Below are positions 17,601 through 26,111 of a stretch of 64,000 bases of DNA, one piece after another (position 1 is the first letter of the stretch; the number at the start of each line of letters is the position of its first letter). The position numbers and the translations under genes are program-made. Source of the stretch: Planctomycetota bacterium (lineage in GTDB: Bacteria; Planctomycetota; UBA1135; JACQFD01); assembly GCA_016792805.1 (NCBI GenBank), contig JAEUHX010000066.1, positions 1 to 64,000 of the forward strand. The letters run 5' to 3'. Below the pieces are notes generated by a model that worked only from the letters and a program-made list of their open reading frames with translations, had not been told where the DNA came from and did no database searches.

Positions 17601-20315
17601 CTATTGAAGCCCTTCGAGATTGCGATTCAGGAGTGCGAGCTCTTTGGCCAGCTCCGCTCGGCGCGTGCGCTCCGCTTCGACGATTTCCGCATCGGCGTTG
17701 GCGACGAACTTCTCGTTGGCGAGCTTGGCATCGACCGCACGAAGGCCCGCCTCGAGCTTCTCCGCCTTTTTCTTGAGCTGCTCAACGCCGGCCGCCACAT
17801 CGACCTGCCCCTCGAGAGGCAAATAAAGCGCGCCACCTTCGAAGACGTCGACGCCCGACCGCTGCGGTCGCGGCAGCTCGACTCCGATCTTGAGATCGGC
17901 CACGCGTCCGAGCTCACGCAATAAATCGCTGTTCGCGCGCAGGACTTCCTCGGACGCGGCGTTGGCCGCCGAGTAGATGGCTCCGCCCGGCTTGGAACTC
18001 GCCGGAAAATTGAACACGGCGCGCAGGTTGCGCGTGGCCCGGATCGCGTCGCGAAGAATCTCCGTCTCGCGCTCCGCCTGCTCGTCGCGGGCCGCCGGTT
18101 CCGACGAGGGCCACGGTCCGTTGAGCAGCATCGGCTGCGCCGCCGCGGAAAGCGACGGGCGAACGACGCCTGCATACAATTCCTCCGTGAGGAAAGGCAC
18201 AAAAGGATGCAGCAGCCGGATCGTAGCCTCAAGCGTCTCCAGCAGCACGGCGCGAGCCTCCTCGCGGTCGGCGCCGTCGGAGTCGAGGCGGCCTTTCACG
18301 GCCTCGAGGTAATGATCACAGAAATCATTCCACGTGAACCGGTAGAGCGCCTCGGCGGCATCGCCGTAGCGCAGCTCGGCAAGCGCTTTGGTGACGGCGT
18401 CGACCGTGGCAGCGCGCCGCGAGCGGATCCAGCGATCCTCGAGCCGTTTCGCGCTCGACGCCGCTGCCTTCGGCGCACCGTCGAGGCTCATGCCGATGAA
18501 GCGCGCCGCGTTCCAGACTTTGTTACAGAAGTTGCGCCCCTGAACGAACTTCTCCTTGGCGAGCTTCAGATCCTGCCCTTCTTTGGTAAGGATCATGAGC
18601 GAGTAGCGCACGGCGTCGGCGCCGTATTCCTGAATCATCTCGATCGGGTCGATGCCGTTGTTTAACGACTTCGACATCTTGCGCCCCTGGGCGTCGAGCA
18701 CCGTTCCGTTGATGTACACACCTCGGAAAGGCACTTTTCCGGTGAACTCGAGCCCCGCCATCACCATGCGCGCCACCCAGAAGAAGATGATGTCGCGGCC
18801 CGTCACCAGCAGGTCGGTCGGGTAATAGGTCTCCAAATCGGCCGTCTTGTCGGGCCAGCCGAGCGTCGAGAACGGCCACAGCCACGAGGAGAACCACGTG
18901 TCGAACACGTCCTCATCCTGGCGCAGCTTGGAGGAGCCGCACTTCTCACAGCGTGTCGGGTCGGTCGTCGCTTCGGCCGACTTCGGCACGTTCATGTGGT
19001 TGCACGCCTCGCACCACCAGACCGGCACGCGGTGCCCCCACCAGATCTGTCGGGAAACGCACCAATCGCGCGCGTTGTCGAGCCAAGACAAATAGAAACT
19101 CTCCCAGCGGGCGGGAGTAAATGTGATCTCGCTGCGGCGCTGGGCGTCGGCCGCCTTCTTGGCGAGCACCGACATCTTCACAAACCACTGATCCGACAGA
19201 TACGGCTCGACCACCGTGTCGCATCGGTAACATCGCCCCACGGCGTTCTCATGGGCGTCGGCGCCGTCGAGCAGGCCGAGCGCCTCCATCGTCTCGACGA
19301 TCTTCTTGCGCGCGTCGAAGCGGTCGAGACCCGCGAGCGCCTGCAGAGCCGCCGATCCGGCGCCCGCAAATCCTCCGAGCGCCTCAAGAGTGATCTTCGC
19401 CTCCGGCGTCATGATCACAGTTCGCTCGAGCTTGTGGCGGTCGCCGATCTCGAAATCGGTTGGATCGTGGGCGGGAGTCACCTTCACGGCGCCCGTCCCA
19501 AACTCGCGCTCGACGGCGTCGTCGGCCACGATCGGAATCTCGCGCCCCACGATCGGCAGCACGAGCGTCTTCCCGACGAGATCGGCGTAGCGCTCATCCT
19601 TGGGATTCACGGCCACGGCCACGTCGCCGAGCATCGTCTCGGGGCGCGTCGTCGCGATCGTCACCGTTCGCCCGGACATGCCTTTGACAGGATATTTGAA
19701 TCGCCACAGATGCCCCTTGCTCGGCTGCTTCTCGGCCTCCTCGTCGGAGAGCGCCGTGAGGCACCGCGGGCACCAGTTCACGATGCGCTTGCCTCGATAG
19801 ACGAGTCCGCGCTCCCAAAGCGTACAAAACGCCACGCGCACGGCGCGCGACAAGCGCTCATCCATGGTGAACGCGTAGCGGGACCAATCGAGCGACTGGC
19901 CGATGGCGCGCATTTGTGTGCAGATGCGCTTCTCGTACTGCTCCTTCCATTTCCACACTTCTGTCACAAATGCCTCGCGGCCGAGGTCTTGCCGGCGCTT
20001 GCCCCCCTGCTTCTTCAGCTCCTTTTCCACCACGTTCTGCGTCGCGATGCCGGCGTGGTCGGTGCCGGGAAGCCAAAGGGCGGCCTTCCCGCGCATGCGC
20101 TCGAAGCGGATCGACACATCCTGGAACGTCTGCTGGAAGCCGTGCCCCATGTGGAGGTGCCCCGTGACGTTCGGCGGCGGGATCACGATGACGAACGGCT
20201 GCGCTCCGGCCTGGGTGCGGGCGTCGGGCGAGAAATGGCCCGAGCTCTCCCAGGCGGCGTACAGCCGCCCTTCGAGGGTTGCGGGCTCGTAGCGAGGCGA
20301 AAGCGGCTCTGCCAT
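17601..20315 (-). CDS. valS: Valyl-tRNA synthetase
   Basis: 904 residues from the ATG at 20315 (MAEPLSPRYEPATLEGRLY). Class I signature HIGH appears as PPNVTGHLHMGHG and KMSKS as GRKMSKSLNNGIDP. The editing (CP1) domain, the tRNA-binding domain and the C-terminal coiled coil (from about residue 830, ending ELAKELALLNRNLEGLQ) are present, so the length is normal. The frame is open upstream to 21428, but that part is antisense to the neighbouring gene and has no ValS similarity. It charges tRNA-Val in the cytoplasm. Confidence 0.97.
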   Translation of the reverse strand: MAEPLSPRYEPATLEGRLYAAWESSGHFSPDARTQAGAQPFVIVIPPPNVTGHLHMGHGFQQTFQDVSIRFERMRGKAALWLPGTDHAGIATQNVVEKELKKQGGKRRQDLGREAFVTEVWKWKEQYEKRICTQMRAIGQSLDWSRYAFTMDERLSRAVRVAFCTLWERGLVYRGKRIVNWCPRCLTALSDEEAEKQPSKGHLWRFKYPVKGMSGRTVTIATTRPETMLGDVAVAVNPKDERYADLVGKTLVLPIVGREIPIVADDAVEREFGTGAVKVTPAHDPTDFEIGDRHKLERTVIMTPEAKITLEALGGFAGAGSAALQALAGLDRFDARKKIVETMEALGLLDGADAHENAVGRCYRCDTVVEPYLSDQWFVKMSVLAKKAADAQRRSEITFTPARWESFYLSWLDNARDWCVSRQIWWGHRVPVWWCEACNHMNVPKSAEATTDPTRCEKCGSSKLRQDEDVFDTWFSSWLWPFSTLGWPDKTADLETYYPTDLLVTGRDIIFFWVARMVMAGLEFTGKVPFRGVYINGTVLDAQGRKMSKSLNNGIDPIEMIQEYGADAVRYSLMILTKEGQDLKLAKEKFVQGRNFCNKVWNAARFIGMSLDGAPKAAASSAKRLEDRWIRSRRAATVDAVTKALAELRYGDAAEALYRFTWNDFCDHYLEAVKGRLDSDGADREEARAVLLETLEATIRLLHPFVPFLTEELYAGVVRPSLSAAAQPMLLNGPWPSSEPAARDEQAERETEILRDAIRATRNLRAVFNFPASSKPGGAIYSAANAASEEVLRANSDLLRELGRVADLKIGVELPRPQRSGVDVFEGGALYLPLEGQVDVAAGVEQLKKKAEKLEAGLRAVDAKLANEKFVANADAEIVEAERTRRAELAKELALLNRNLEGLQ

Positions 20316-20460
20316 GGTTCGGTCGTCGGCTTCGAAAGTGGGCGGAGAGGGTCGCGGAGGCGCCGCGGCGCTGCAAGGGGCACGGGGCGAGGAGGCGCGC
20401 CGCGGTGGAGGCGCCCGGGGCGGCGATCCGATGAAGGGAACGGTCCCTGAGGTGGATTGC

Positions 20461-22944
20461 ATGAACGGTCGAAGCGTGGAGACGAGCCTTCCAGCGGAGG
20501 CGCTGGGGGTCGGTACGGCGGTGGGTTCCGTGGTTCTCGATCGGGAGCTTGAGCGCGACGCGCTCGGCTCGGTCTGGGAAGGGCGCGACCAGGCGCAGGG
20601 AGGGCGGCGCGTGACGCTGCGGTTCCTCCCGCCGATGCTCCATGGAGACGGCGAGTTCGAGACGCAGCTCCAGGGGGCGCTGGGGCGGCTGGTGCACGAG
20701 ACGGGGCATCCCGGCGCGCCCCCCGCGACGGCGCTTCGGCGCAGTCGGCTCGACGAAGCGACGCGGACGGTGGTGCCGGCGGCGCTGCTGCTGGAGTGGC
20801 CGCAGGGCTCGAGCTTGGCGACGGTGCTCGCCTCGGCGCGACCGAAGCAATCGCAGGCAGCGCGCGAGGCCGAGGCGGCCTGGGTCGCCAAAGAGCTCGG
20901 CGAAATCCTGGTGGCGCTCCATGGCGCGGGCGCCGTCCACGGCGATCTCTGCCCACAGAACGTCCGTGTGGCAGGTGCGCCGCGGAAGTCGCTCATGGGA
21001 GTGCGCCTCGCGGTGGTCGACGCGGAAGTGTCGTGGCGCGTGGGGCGCGCGATGGCGGCGATCGTCGGCAGCTCGCGCGATCCGTGGGCGCAGGAGGTGC
21101 GAAGCCGGCTCGCGGAGCGGGCGGCGTTCCGCGCGCCGGAGGTGGAGGCGGGCGGCGAGCCGACGGCCGCTTCCGATTTGTACGCTCTCGCGGCGATGAC
21201 CGTTTTTGTGGCTTCCGCATGCGAGGATTTGGCCGACGGCATCGAGAGGATGACGCCGGGCGCGCTGCGGCGCGCGGTGGAGGCTGCGATGGCGGCCGAT
21301 CCGGCGGCGCGCCCTGCGAGCGCGGAGCAGTTCTTACAGATTGCAGGAATCCACGACGCACCGGCGGCGGAGAGGCTGAACGCGAGCGCGTCGGAGCCGG
21401 CGGAGAAAGCTGGAGCGGTTTTGTGCACGGAGGCGGGGCGAATCCCGGCCGGCGCGCCAGCGCCGATGCAGCGTCACAAATCCGGCGTGATGCCGCTCGT
21501 GGCCGGTGCGGGGTGGCTCGCGGCCGTTGGGCTCGGCGCCGCGTTTTTGTGGAAAGCAACGGATCCGACGCCCGACCCGAAATTGGTGGCGAGCGTTGAG
21601 AGATTACAGAATGAACTCGGCACGTCGCGCGCAGAGCTCGACCGCGCGCGCGCCGACGGGAAGCGTGCGCTCGGCGACCTCGAGGCGATGCGCAGTGAGC
21701 GCGCGGCGATGGAGCAGCGGATCGCGGCGCTCGATGGTGAGCGGCGGGCGATCGAGGAGCAGGTGCGGGCGCTGCCGACGGCGGCGTCGCTTGTGACCGT
21801 CGAGCGGGCCCGCGACGACGAGCGAGCGCAGGCGCGAGAGCTGCGCGCGCGGCTCGCGGAGCGCGAGCGCGAGCTGGAAGCAGCGCGCGGAGAATTGAAG
21901 GTGACGCTCCAACAAATCGCCGATGCACAAATGCAGGCGAGCTCGGAGACGACGTCGGCGGTCGCGTCGCTGCGGCGCTCGCTGGAGGAGGAGCGCAAGG
22001 CGCGCGCGACGGCCGAGGCGGAGCGCGATGGGCTTCGGTCGGAGCGCTCGCGCTTGGCGGCGGCGCTCGAGCAGGCGAAGCCGAAGGAGACACCGGCGGC
22101 GGTGCCCGCACGGCCGACGCTGGAGCGGCTGCGGCAGTCGGCGCCATTTGCTGCAGCGGAGCTCATCGCGGTGGCACCGGGGACAAGTAAGATCTCCGAG
22201 AGCGGGTCGGAAGTTTCTGTGACTCGCGAAGTGTGGGCTTGGAGCACCGAGGTGACGCGCGGGCAGTATCGCGCTTTTTGTGCAGCGGTCGGCCGCGCGA
22301 TGCCCGATCAGCCGGCCGTGCCGTCGGCGTGGCGCAAGCTCGTGCTCGAGGATGACCTGCCGGTCGTGAATGTCTCCTGGAACGATGCGCGCGCTTTTTG
22401 TGAGTGGCTTTCGAATGTGGCGGGCGCCGGGTTCCGGCTGCCGACGGAGGCTGAGTGGGCGCGCGCGGCGCGCGGCGGCGATGCCGAGGCGGGCGCGCTT
22501 CCGTCGTTCACGGCGTCGGTGCGCAATCCCGAGCTTTTGTTGAACTCCTTCGAGAGTCCCCACAGTAAGGACGCACGCCAGGGGCACTCCGACGGCGCGT
22601 GGCCCGCGGCGGGCGTCTTCCCCGATCGATCCCATCTTGTGGACGCGGAGCTGGCCGACCTCGACCGGCTGCCGACCGGAAGCGGCCACCATTTTTGTGG
22701 CAACGTGTGGGAGTGGTGCGCCGACGGCTGGTACGACGGCGACGCCGTCCGCGACGGGTTTACCACAAAAACCGACCCGCTCGTCCCCGTCGACCGCGCC
22801 GCAACTCTCGCCGCCGTCCGCGGCGGCTCCTGGCGCGAGGGCCGCACCAAATGCAACTTCTTCTCGCGCAAGCCGCTGAAACTCGACTCCACCGCCGTCG
22901 ACGTCGGCTTCCGACCCGTGTGGTCAGCGTCTGCGGGAAAATAG
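20461..22944 (+). CDS. Degenerate protein kinase domain fused through TM and coiled coil to an FGE/SUMF1-like domain
   Basis: 827 residues from the ATG at 20461, chosen because GAGGTGG lies about six bases upstream; the frame opens at 20314. The N-terminal kinase-like domain lacks a clear Gly-rich loop, has Arg in place of the VAIK Lys (RRVTLRFLPP), reads VHGDLCPQNV for HRD and VVDAEVS for DFG. A TM segment (VAGAGWLAAVGLGAAFLW), a long coiled coil and a C-terminal sulfatase-modifying-factor-like domain follow (PVVNVSWNDARAFCEWL, RLPTEAEWARAARGG, GNVWEWCADGWYDG, VRGGSW). Only the second of the two FGE-type Cys positions after GGSW is kept. Likely a receptor or scaffold rather than an active kinase. 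Confidence 0.8.
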   Translation: MNGRSVETSLPAEALGVGTAVGSVVLDRELERDALGSVWEGRDQAQGGRRVTLRFLPPMLHGDGEFETQLQGALGRLVHETGHPGAPPATALRRSRLDEATRTVVPAALLLEWPQGSSLATVLASARPKQSQAAREAEAAWVAKELGEILVALHGAGAVHGDLCPQNVRVAGAPRKSLMGVRLAVVDAEVSWRVGRAMAAIVGSSRDPWAQEVRSRLAERAAFRAPEVEAGGEPTAASDLYALAAMTVFVASACEDLADGIERMTPGALRRAVEAAMAADPAARPASAEQFLQIAGIHDAPAAERLNASASEPAEKAGAVLCTEAGRIPAGAPAPMQRHKSGVMPLVAGAGWLAAVGLGAAFLWKATDPTPDPKLVASVERLQNELGTSRAELDRARADGKRALGDLEAMRSERAAMEQRIAALDGERRAIEEQVRALPTAASLVTVERARDDERAQARELRARLAERERELEAARGELKVTLQQIADAQMQASSETTSAVASLRRSLEEERKARATAEAERDGLRSERSRLAAALEQAKPKETPAAVPARPTLERLRQSAPFAAAELIAVAPGTSKISESGSEVSVTREVWAWSTEVTRGQYRAFCAAVGRAMPDQPAVPSAWRKLVLEDDLPVVNVSWNDARAFCEWLSNVAGAGFRLPTEAEWARAARGGDAEAGALPSFTASVRNPELLLNSFESPHSKDARQGHSDGAWPAAGVFPDRSHLVDAELADLDRLPTGSGHHFCGNVWEWCADGWYDGDAVRDGFTTKTDPLVPVDRAATLAAVRGGSWREGRTKCNFFSRKPLKLDSTAVDVGFRPVWSASAGK

Positions 22945-23004
22945 ACCTTCTTGAGGAATTGCGTGCGTCGCGAGAAGGGAGCAGAGTTCCCTACTTGGTT
23001 GCGT

Positions 23005-23024
23005 CTAGGTCGAATACGACCTAG
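23005..23024. promoter_or_regulatory. Palindromic operator upstream of the HTH/PIN module
   Basis: CTAGGTCG-AATA-CGACCTAG is a perfect 8-bp inverted repeat, flanked by an outer GTCTAG/CTAGAC pair (23003-23008 and 23028-23033). It ends 24 bases before the ATG of the antitoxin-like gene. Antitoxin DNA-binding proteins normally autoregulate through such sites. Confidence 0.65.
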
Positions 23025-23047
23025 CCTCTAGACGTGAGCAACCCAGT

Positions 23048-23545
23048 ATGAAAGCAGGAATCCACAACCTAGAAGACATCGTCCGTCGAATGACTCCCAT
23101 CGCCGTTCCGCAGGCCCAGCGCTCGGAGGTGGTCGCACTGTCGAAGGCTCTCGCCGATCAGCGGTCGAACCGGCCGAGGGGCAGATCGAGATGTCGGCTT
23201 GTGAGCCACAACGGCAAAAGCGTGGCGGTGCCGACGGCGGTGATTCGGCTTCTAGAGCGCGTTGTGGAGGTCCTCGCCCGCGGTGACTCCATCACAGTTG
23301 TTCCAGTGGACCGCGAAGTCACTAGTCAGACCGCCGCGGATCTTCTGAACGTTTCTCGTCAATATCTTGTCCGGCTACTTGACGCTGGGGCAATTCCTTA
23401 CCGTATGACGGGCGCGCACCGACGCATCCGTGTCGAGGACGTGGTTCTCTTCAAACGTAAGCGCGACAAGGATCGTCGAGCTGGGCTCCGCAAACTCTCA
23501 CAGTTGACGCAAGAGTTCGACGGCTATGATCCGGAATCGAAGTAG
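23048..23545 (+). CDS. HTH (excisionase-type) DNA-binding protein, probable antitoxin
   Basis: 165 residues. The C-terminal half has an excisionase/MerR-like helix-turn-helix: SQTAADLLNVSRQYLVRLLD, then GAHRRIRVEDVVLFKRKRD. The N-terminal half (VVALSKALADQRS, CRLVSHNGKSVAVPTAVI) resembles antitoxins that pair with PIN-domain toxins. The gene is immediately followed (17 bases) by the PIN gene and preceded by a palindrome. Codon use is less GC-rich than that of its neighbours, suggesting acquisition by transfer. Confidence 0.85.
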   Translation: MKAGIHNLEDIVRRMTPIAVPQAQRSEVVALSKALADQRSNRPRGRSRCRLVSHNGKSVAVPTAVIRLLERVVEVLARGDSITVVPVDREVTSQTAADLLNVSRQYLVRLLDAGAIPYRMTGAHRRIRVEDVVLFKRKRDKDRRAGLRKLSQLTQEFDGYDPESK

Positions 23546-23562
23546 CTTTCGGCGCTTCCCAA

Positions 23563-24129
23563 GTGGCGACTATTGCGCACATAGTGATCCTCGATGCGAA
23601 CGTTCTTTATCCGTTTCATCTCAGAGACACGATGCTTCGCACGGCGGCGGCCGGATTCTATCAGCTACGTTGGAGCCGTGACATACTTGATGAGATGGTT
23701 CGTAGCCTCGTTAGAACTACGAGGATATCGAAGGACCAGGCGACGCGACTTCGCTCATTGATGGAGGAGAATTTCCCGGAAGCTCTCATAACCGGATATG
23801 AGGAGCTTGTCGAGGAGATGGAGAACGCGCCATCCGATCGACATGTCACCGCTGCAGCTTCGCGATCCGGCGCACAAATCATTGTGACATCGAACCTTAA
23901 GGACTTCGGACGGCTTCCATTGGGAATCATTGCAAAAGATCCAGATGAGTTCCTCTGTAGTCTATTCAATCGCGACCCAAACTTGTTTCTTAGGACACTT
24001 CAAGAACAGGCCGCAGACTTACGAAACCCTCCGGTTCCATTCGAAGAGCTGCTTCACAGACTCTCTCGCACTGTCCCAAAACTGATCGCGCTGGCTCGGA
24101 TTCGATACAAAAATCGAAGCGCGTTCTAG
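23563..24129 (+). CDS. PIN-domain protein, probable ribonuclease toxin
   Basis: 188 residues from GTG 23563. PIN-domain acidic residues are visible: VILDANVLYP near the start, the SRDILDEMVR block, and TSNLKDFGRLP near residues 110-118. These form the metal-binding site of RNases such as VapC. The partner is the preceding HTH protein. Relatively AT-rich codons (AGA, ATA, TCA, AGG) contrast with the flanking genes. The target RNA is unknown. Confidence 0.85.
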   Translation: MATIAHIVILDANVLYPFHLRDTMLRTAAAGFYQLRWSRDILDEMVRSLVRTTRISKDQATRLRSLMEENFPEALITGYEELVEEMENAPSDRHVTAAASRSGAQIIVTSNLKDFGRLPLGIIAKDPDEFLCSLFNRDPNLFLRTLQEQAADLRNPPVPFEELLHRLSRTVPKLIALARIRYKNRSAF

Positions 24130-24220
24130 CTCGGGTCCGCTCGCCGTCGCCCGAACGGTCGCATTGGGTCCAGTGTCGGCGTTCTAGGATGCGCCGGCTG
24201 CGGACATTGCGCCGCGCCCT

Positions 24221-25159
24221 ATGCCATCGCCCGCGCTCCCCACAAATCCGACCGAGTCCGCACACCGCGTGCGGCGTGCGCTGCTCGTGGCGAATCCCAT
24301 CTCCGGCGCGGGGCGCAACAAGACTGCCGCGCCCAAGCTCGCGGAGGAGCTCGGGCGGCTCGGGGTCGCCGCCGATGTTCAATTCACCAAGGAACGCGGG
24401 CACGCGCCGAAGCTCGCCGACGAAGCGGTGGCCGCGGGCTTCGATGCGGTCGTCGGAATCGGCGGCGACGGCACGTTGCGCGAAGTTGCCGAAGGTCTCC
24501 GCGGGCGCCTGCCGCTCGGGATCTTCCCGACGGGAACCGCCAACGTCGTCGCGCGCGAGCTCGCGATCCCCTTCCACGCCCGCGGCGCCGCTGCCGTCCT
24601 TGCCGCGGGCCGCGTCGCCCGCATCGATACCTGCCGCGCCAACGGCCGACTTGTGCTCTTCACCGTCGGCGCCGGCCTCGATGGCGCCATCGTCCATGCC
24701 CTCGAGGGCGCCGGTCGCACCAAGGCCATCTCCTACGCGTCGTACCTCCGCCCAGTCTGGCGCACCCTGCGCAGCTACCGCGCGCCGCGCCTGCGTATCG
24801 CGATCGACGGCGCCGAGCCGCGCGCCGCCTCCTTCGCCCTCGTGGCCGCCACTCGCTACTACGCCGGCCCCTGGGTCCGCTTTCGCCCGGGCCCGTCGCT
24901 CGTCGACGGCCGCGTCGAGGTGTACTGCTTCGACACGCCGACGCTCCCGTCGTTGCTTGCGGTCGGGCTGCGCGGGATTCTGAGGGCTCTCCCCGGCGGC
25001 CGCGTCGCGCGCGCCAGCGCGACGCGCGTGCGCATCGAGTCCGACGAGCCGGTGCCGGTGCAGGCCGACGGCGATCCCTTCGGCACGACTCCCGTCGACC
25101 TCGAAGTTCAACCCCGTTCGCTCCCCGTGATCGTCCCCGCCGGAACGGCGTTTTTGTAA
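24221..25159 (+). CDS. Diacylglycerol kinase/sphingosine kinase-like (YegS/LcbK family) protein
   Basis: 312 residues. The DAGK catalytic domain shows VANPISGAG near residue 22, then GIGGDGTLREVAEGL and PLGIFPTGTANVVARELAIP, the conserved nucleotide-binding signatures of the family. The C-terminal beta-rich domain ends normally (VQADGDPFGTTPVDLEVQP). These enzymes phosphorylate diacylglycerol or related lipids at the membrane; the substrate here is not identifiable. It sits 19 bases before kdsA, consistent with an envelope role. Confidence 0.9.
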   Translation: MPSPALPTNPTESAHRVRRALLVANPISGAGRNKTAAPKLAEELGRLGVAADVQFTKERGHAPKLADEAVAAGFDAVVGIGGDGTLREVAEGLRGRLPLGIFPTGTANVVARELAIPFHARGAAAVLAAGRVARIDTCRANGRLVLFTVGAGLDGAIVHALEGAGRTKAISYASYLRPVWRTLRSYRAPRLRIAIDGAEPRAASFALVAATRYYAGPWVRFRPGPSLVDGRVEVYCFDTPTLPSLLAVGLRGILRALPGGRVARASATRVRIESDEPVPVQADGDPFGTTPVDLEVQPRSLPVIVPAGTAFL

Positions 25160-25178
25160 TCACAAAACAGAGTACCGC

Positions 25179-26045
25179 GTGATCCCCGACCCCAAGCCCG
25201 TCCGCGCCGGAAGCCTCGAGCTTCCCGCCGTCGGCGCGCCGTTTTTTCTGTTCGCGGGCCCGTGCGTGATCGAGAGCGCCGCGCACGCGCACGACACCGC
25301 CGCCGCCATCGCCGAGATCGCGCGCGCGCGCAAGATTCCGTTTGTTTACAAAAGCAGCTACGACAAGGCGAACCGCAGCTCCGGGAAGTCGTTCCGCGGG
25401 CTCGGTCTCGAGAAGGGAGTTCACATCTTGGCCGACGTGCGCGCGAAGCTCGGCGTCCCTGTTTTGACCGATGTGCATCTTCCCGAGGAAGCGCGCGACG
25501 CGGGCGCCGTCGTGGACGTGGTGCAGGTGCCGGCGTTTTTGTGCCGTCAGACCGATCTGCTGGTCGCGTGCGCGCAGACCGGGAAATGTGTAAACATCAA
25601 GAAAGGTCAGTTCCTCGCGCCCGAGGACATGCGCGGCGCGGCCGAGAAGGTGCGCGCCGCCGGCAACGCAAATGTGATGCTCACGGAACGCGGCACGTTC
25701 TTCGGCTACGGGCGCCTCGTCGTCGATTTCGCCGGGCTGCCCGACCTCGCCGCCCACGGCGCGCCGGTCGTCTTTGACGCCACGCACTCGGTCCAACGGC
25801 CAGGCGGCCTCGGCGACCGCTCCGGCGGAGACCGCACGCGCGTCCCGTTCTTGGCTCGCGCCGCCATCGCCGCCGGCTTCCACGGGCTCTTCCTCGAGGT
25901 GCACCAGGACCCCGACCGCGCACCGAGCGACGGCCCCAACATGGTGCGGCTCGACTCGCTCGCGGCGCTGCTCGACGAGTGCCTGGGGGTCGCTGAGGGG
26001 CTCGCCCGTGCGCGCGCGAAGGGGCGCCCGGCGGGCCCGCACTGA
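25179..26045 (+). CDS. kdsA: 3-deoxy-8-phosphooctulonate synthase (KDO-8-P synthase)
   Basis: 288 residues from GTG 25179. Family motifs: FAGPCVIES, FVYKSSYDKANRSSGKSFRG, LTDVHLPEEA, QVPAFLCRQTDLL, GQFLAPEDM, LTERGTFFGYG, FDATHSVQRPG and GLFLEVHQDPDRAPSDGPNM. The Cys/metal question is open: the position after VNIKKGQ is as in metal-independent enzymes, since the family's 'CNIKK' versus 'VNIKK' reads VNIKK here, preceded by Cys. It condenses arabinose-5-P with PEP to make KDO-8-P for LPS core, indicating an outer membrane with LPS. Confidence 0.95.
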   Translation: MIPDPKPVRAGSLELPAVGAPFFLFAGPCVIESAAHAHDTAAAIAEIARARKIPFVYKSSYDKANRSSGKSFRGLGLEKGVHILADVRAKLGVPVLTDVHLPEEARDAGAVVDVVQVPAFLCRQTDLLVACAQTGKCVNIKKGQFLAPEDMRGAAEKVRAAGNANVMLTERGTFFGYGRLVVDFAGLPDLAAHGAPVVFDATHSVQRPGGLGDRSGGDRTRVPFLARAAIAAGFHGLFLEVHQDPDRAPSDGPNMVRLDSLAALLDECLGVAEGLARARAKGRPAGPH

Positions 26046-26111
26046 CCGGCGCCAATCGCCGGGATGACAGCCCCAATGGCCGGCGTCCTGGCTTCGTAAT
26101 GAAGGCTCGTC

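Noticed and set aside
18996..20450. Plus-strand frame of about 480 codons antisense to valS
   Set aside because: valS motifs on the minus strand are unambiguous; the antisense product looks non-natural.
20316..21428. N-terminal extension of the valS frame
   Set aside because: It is antisense to the pseudokinase gene, has Ser/Ala/Arg shadow composition and no synthetase similarity; the ATG at 20315 starts the conserved region.
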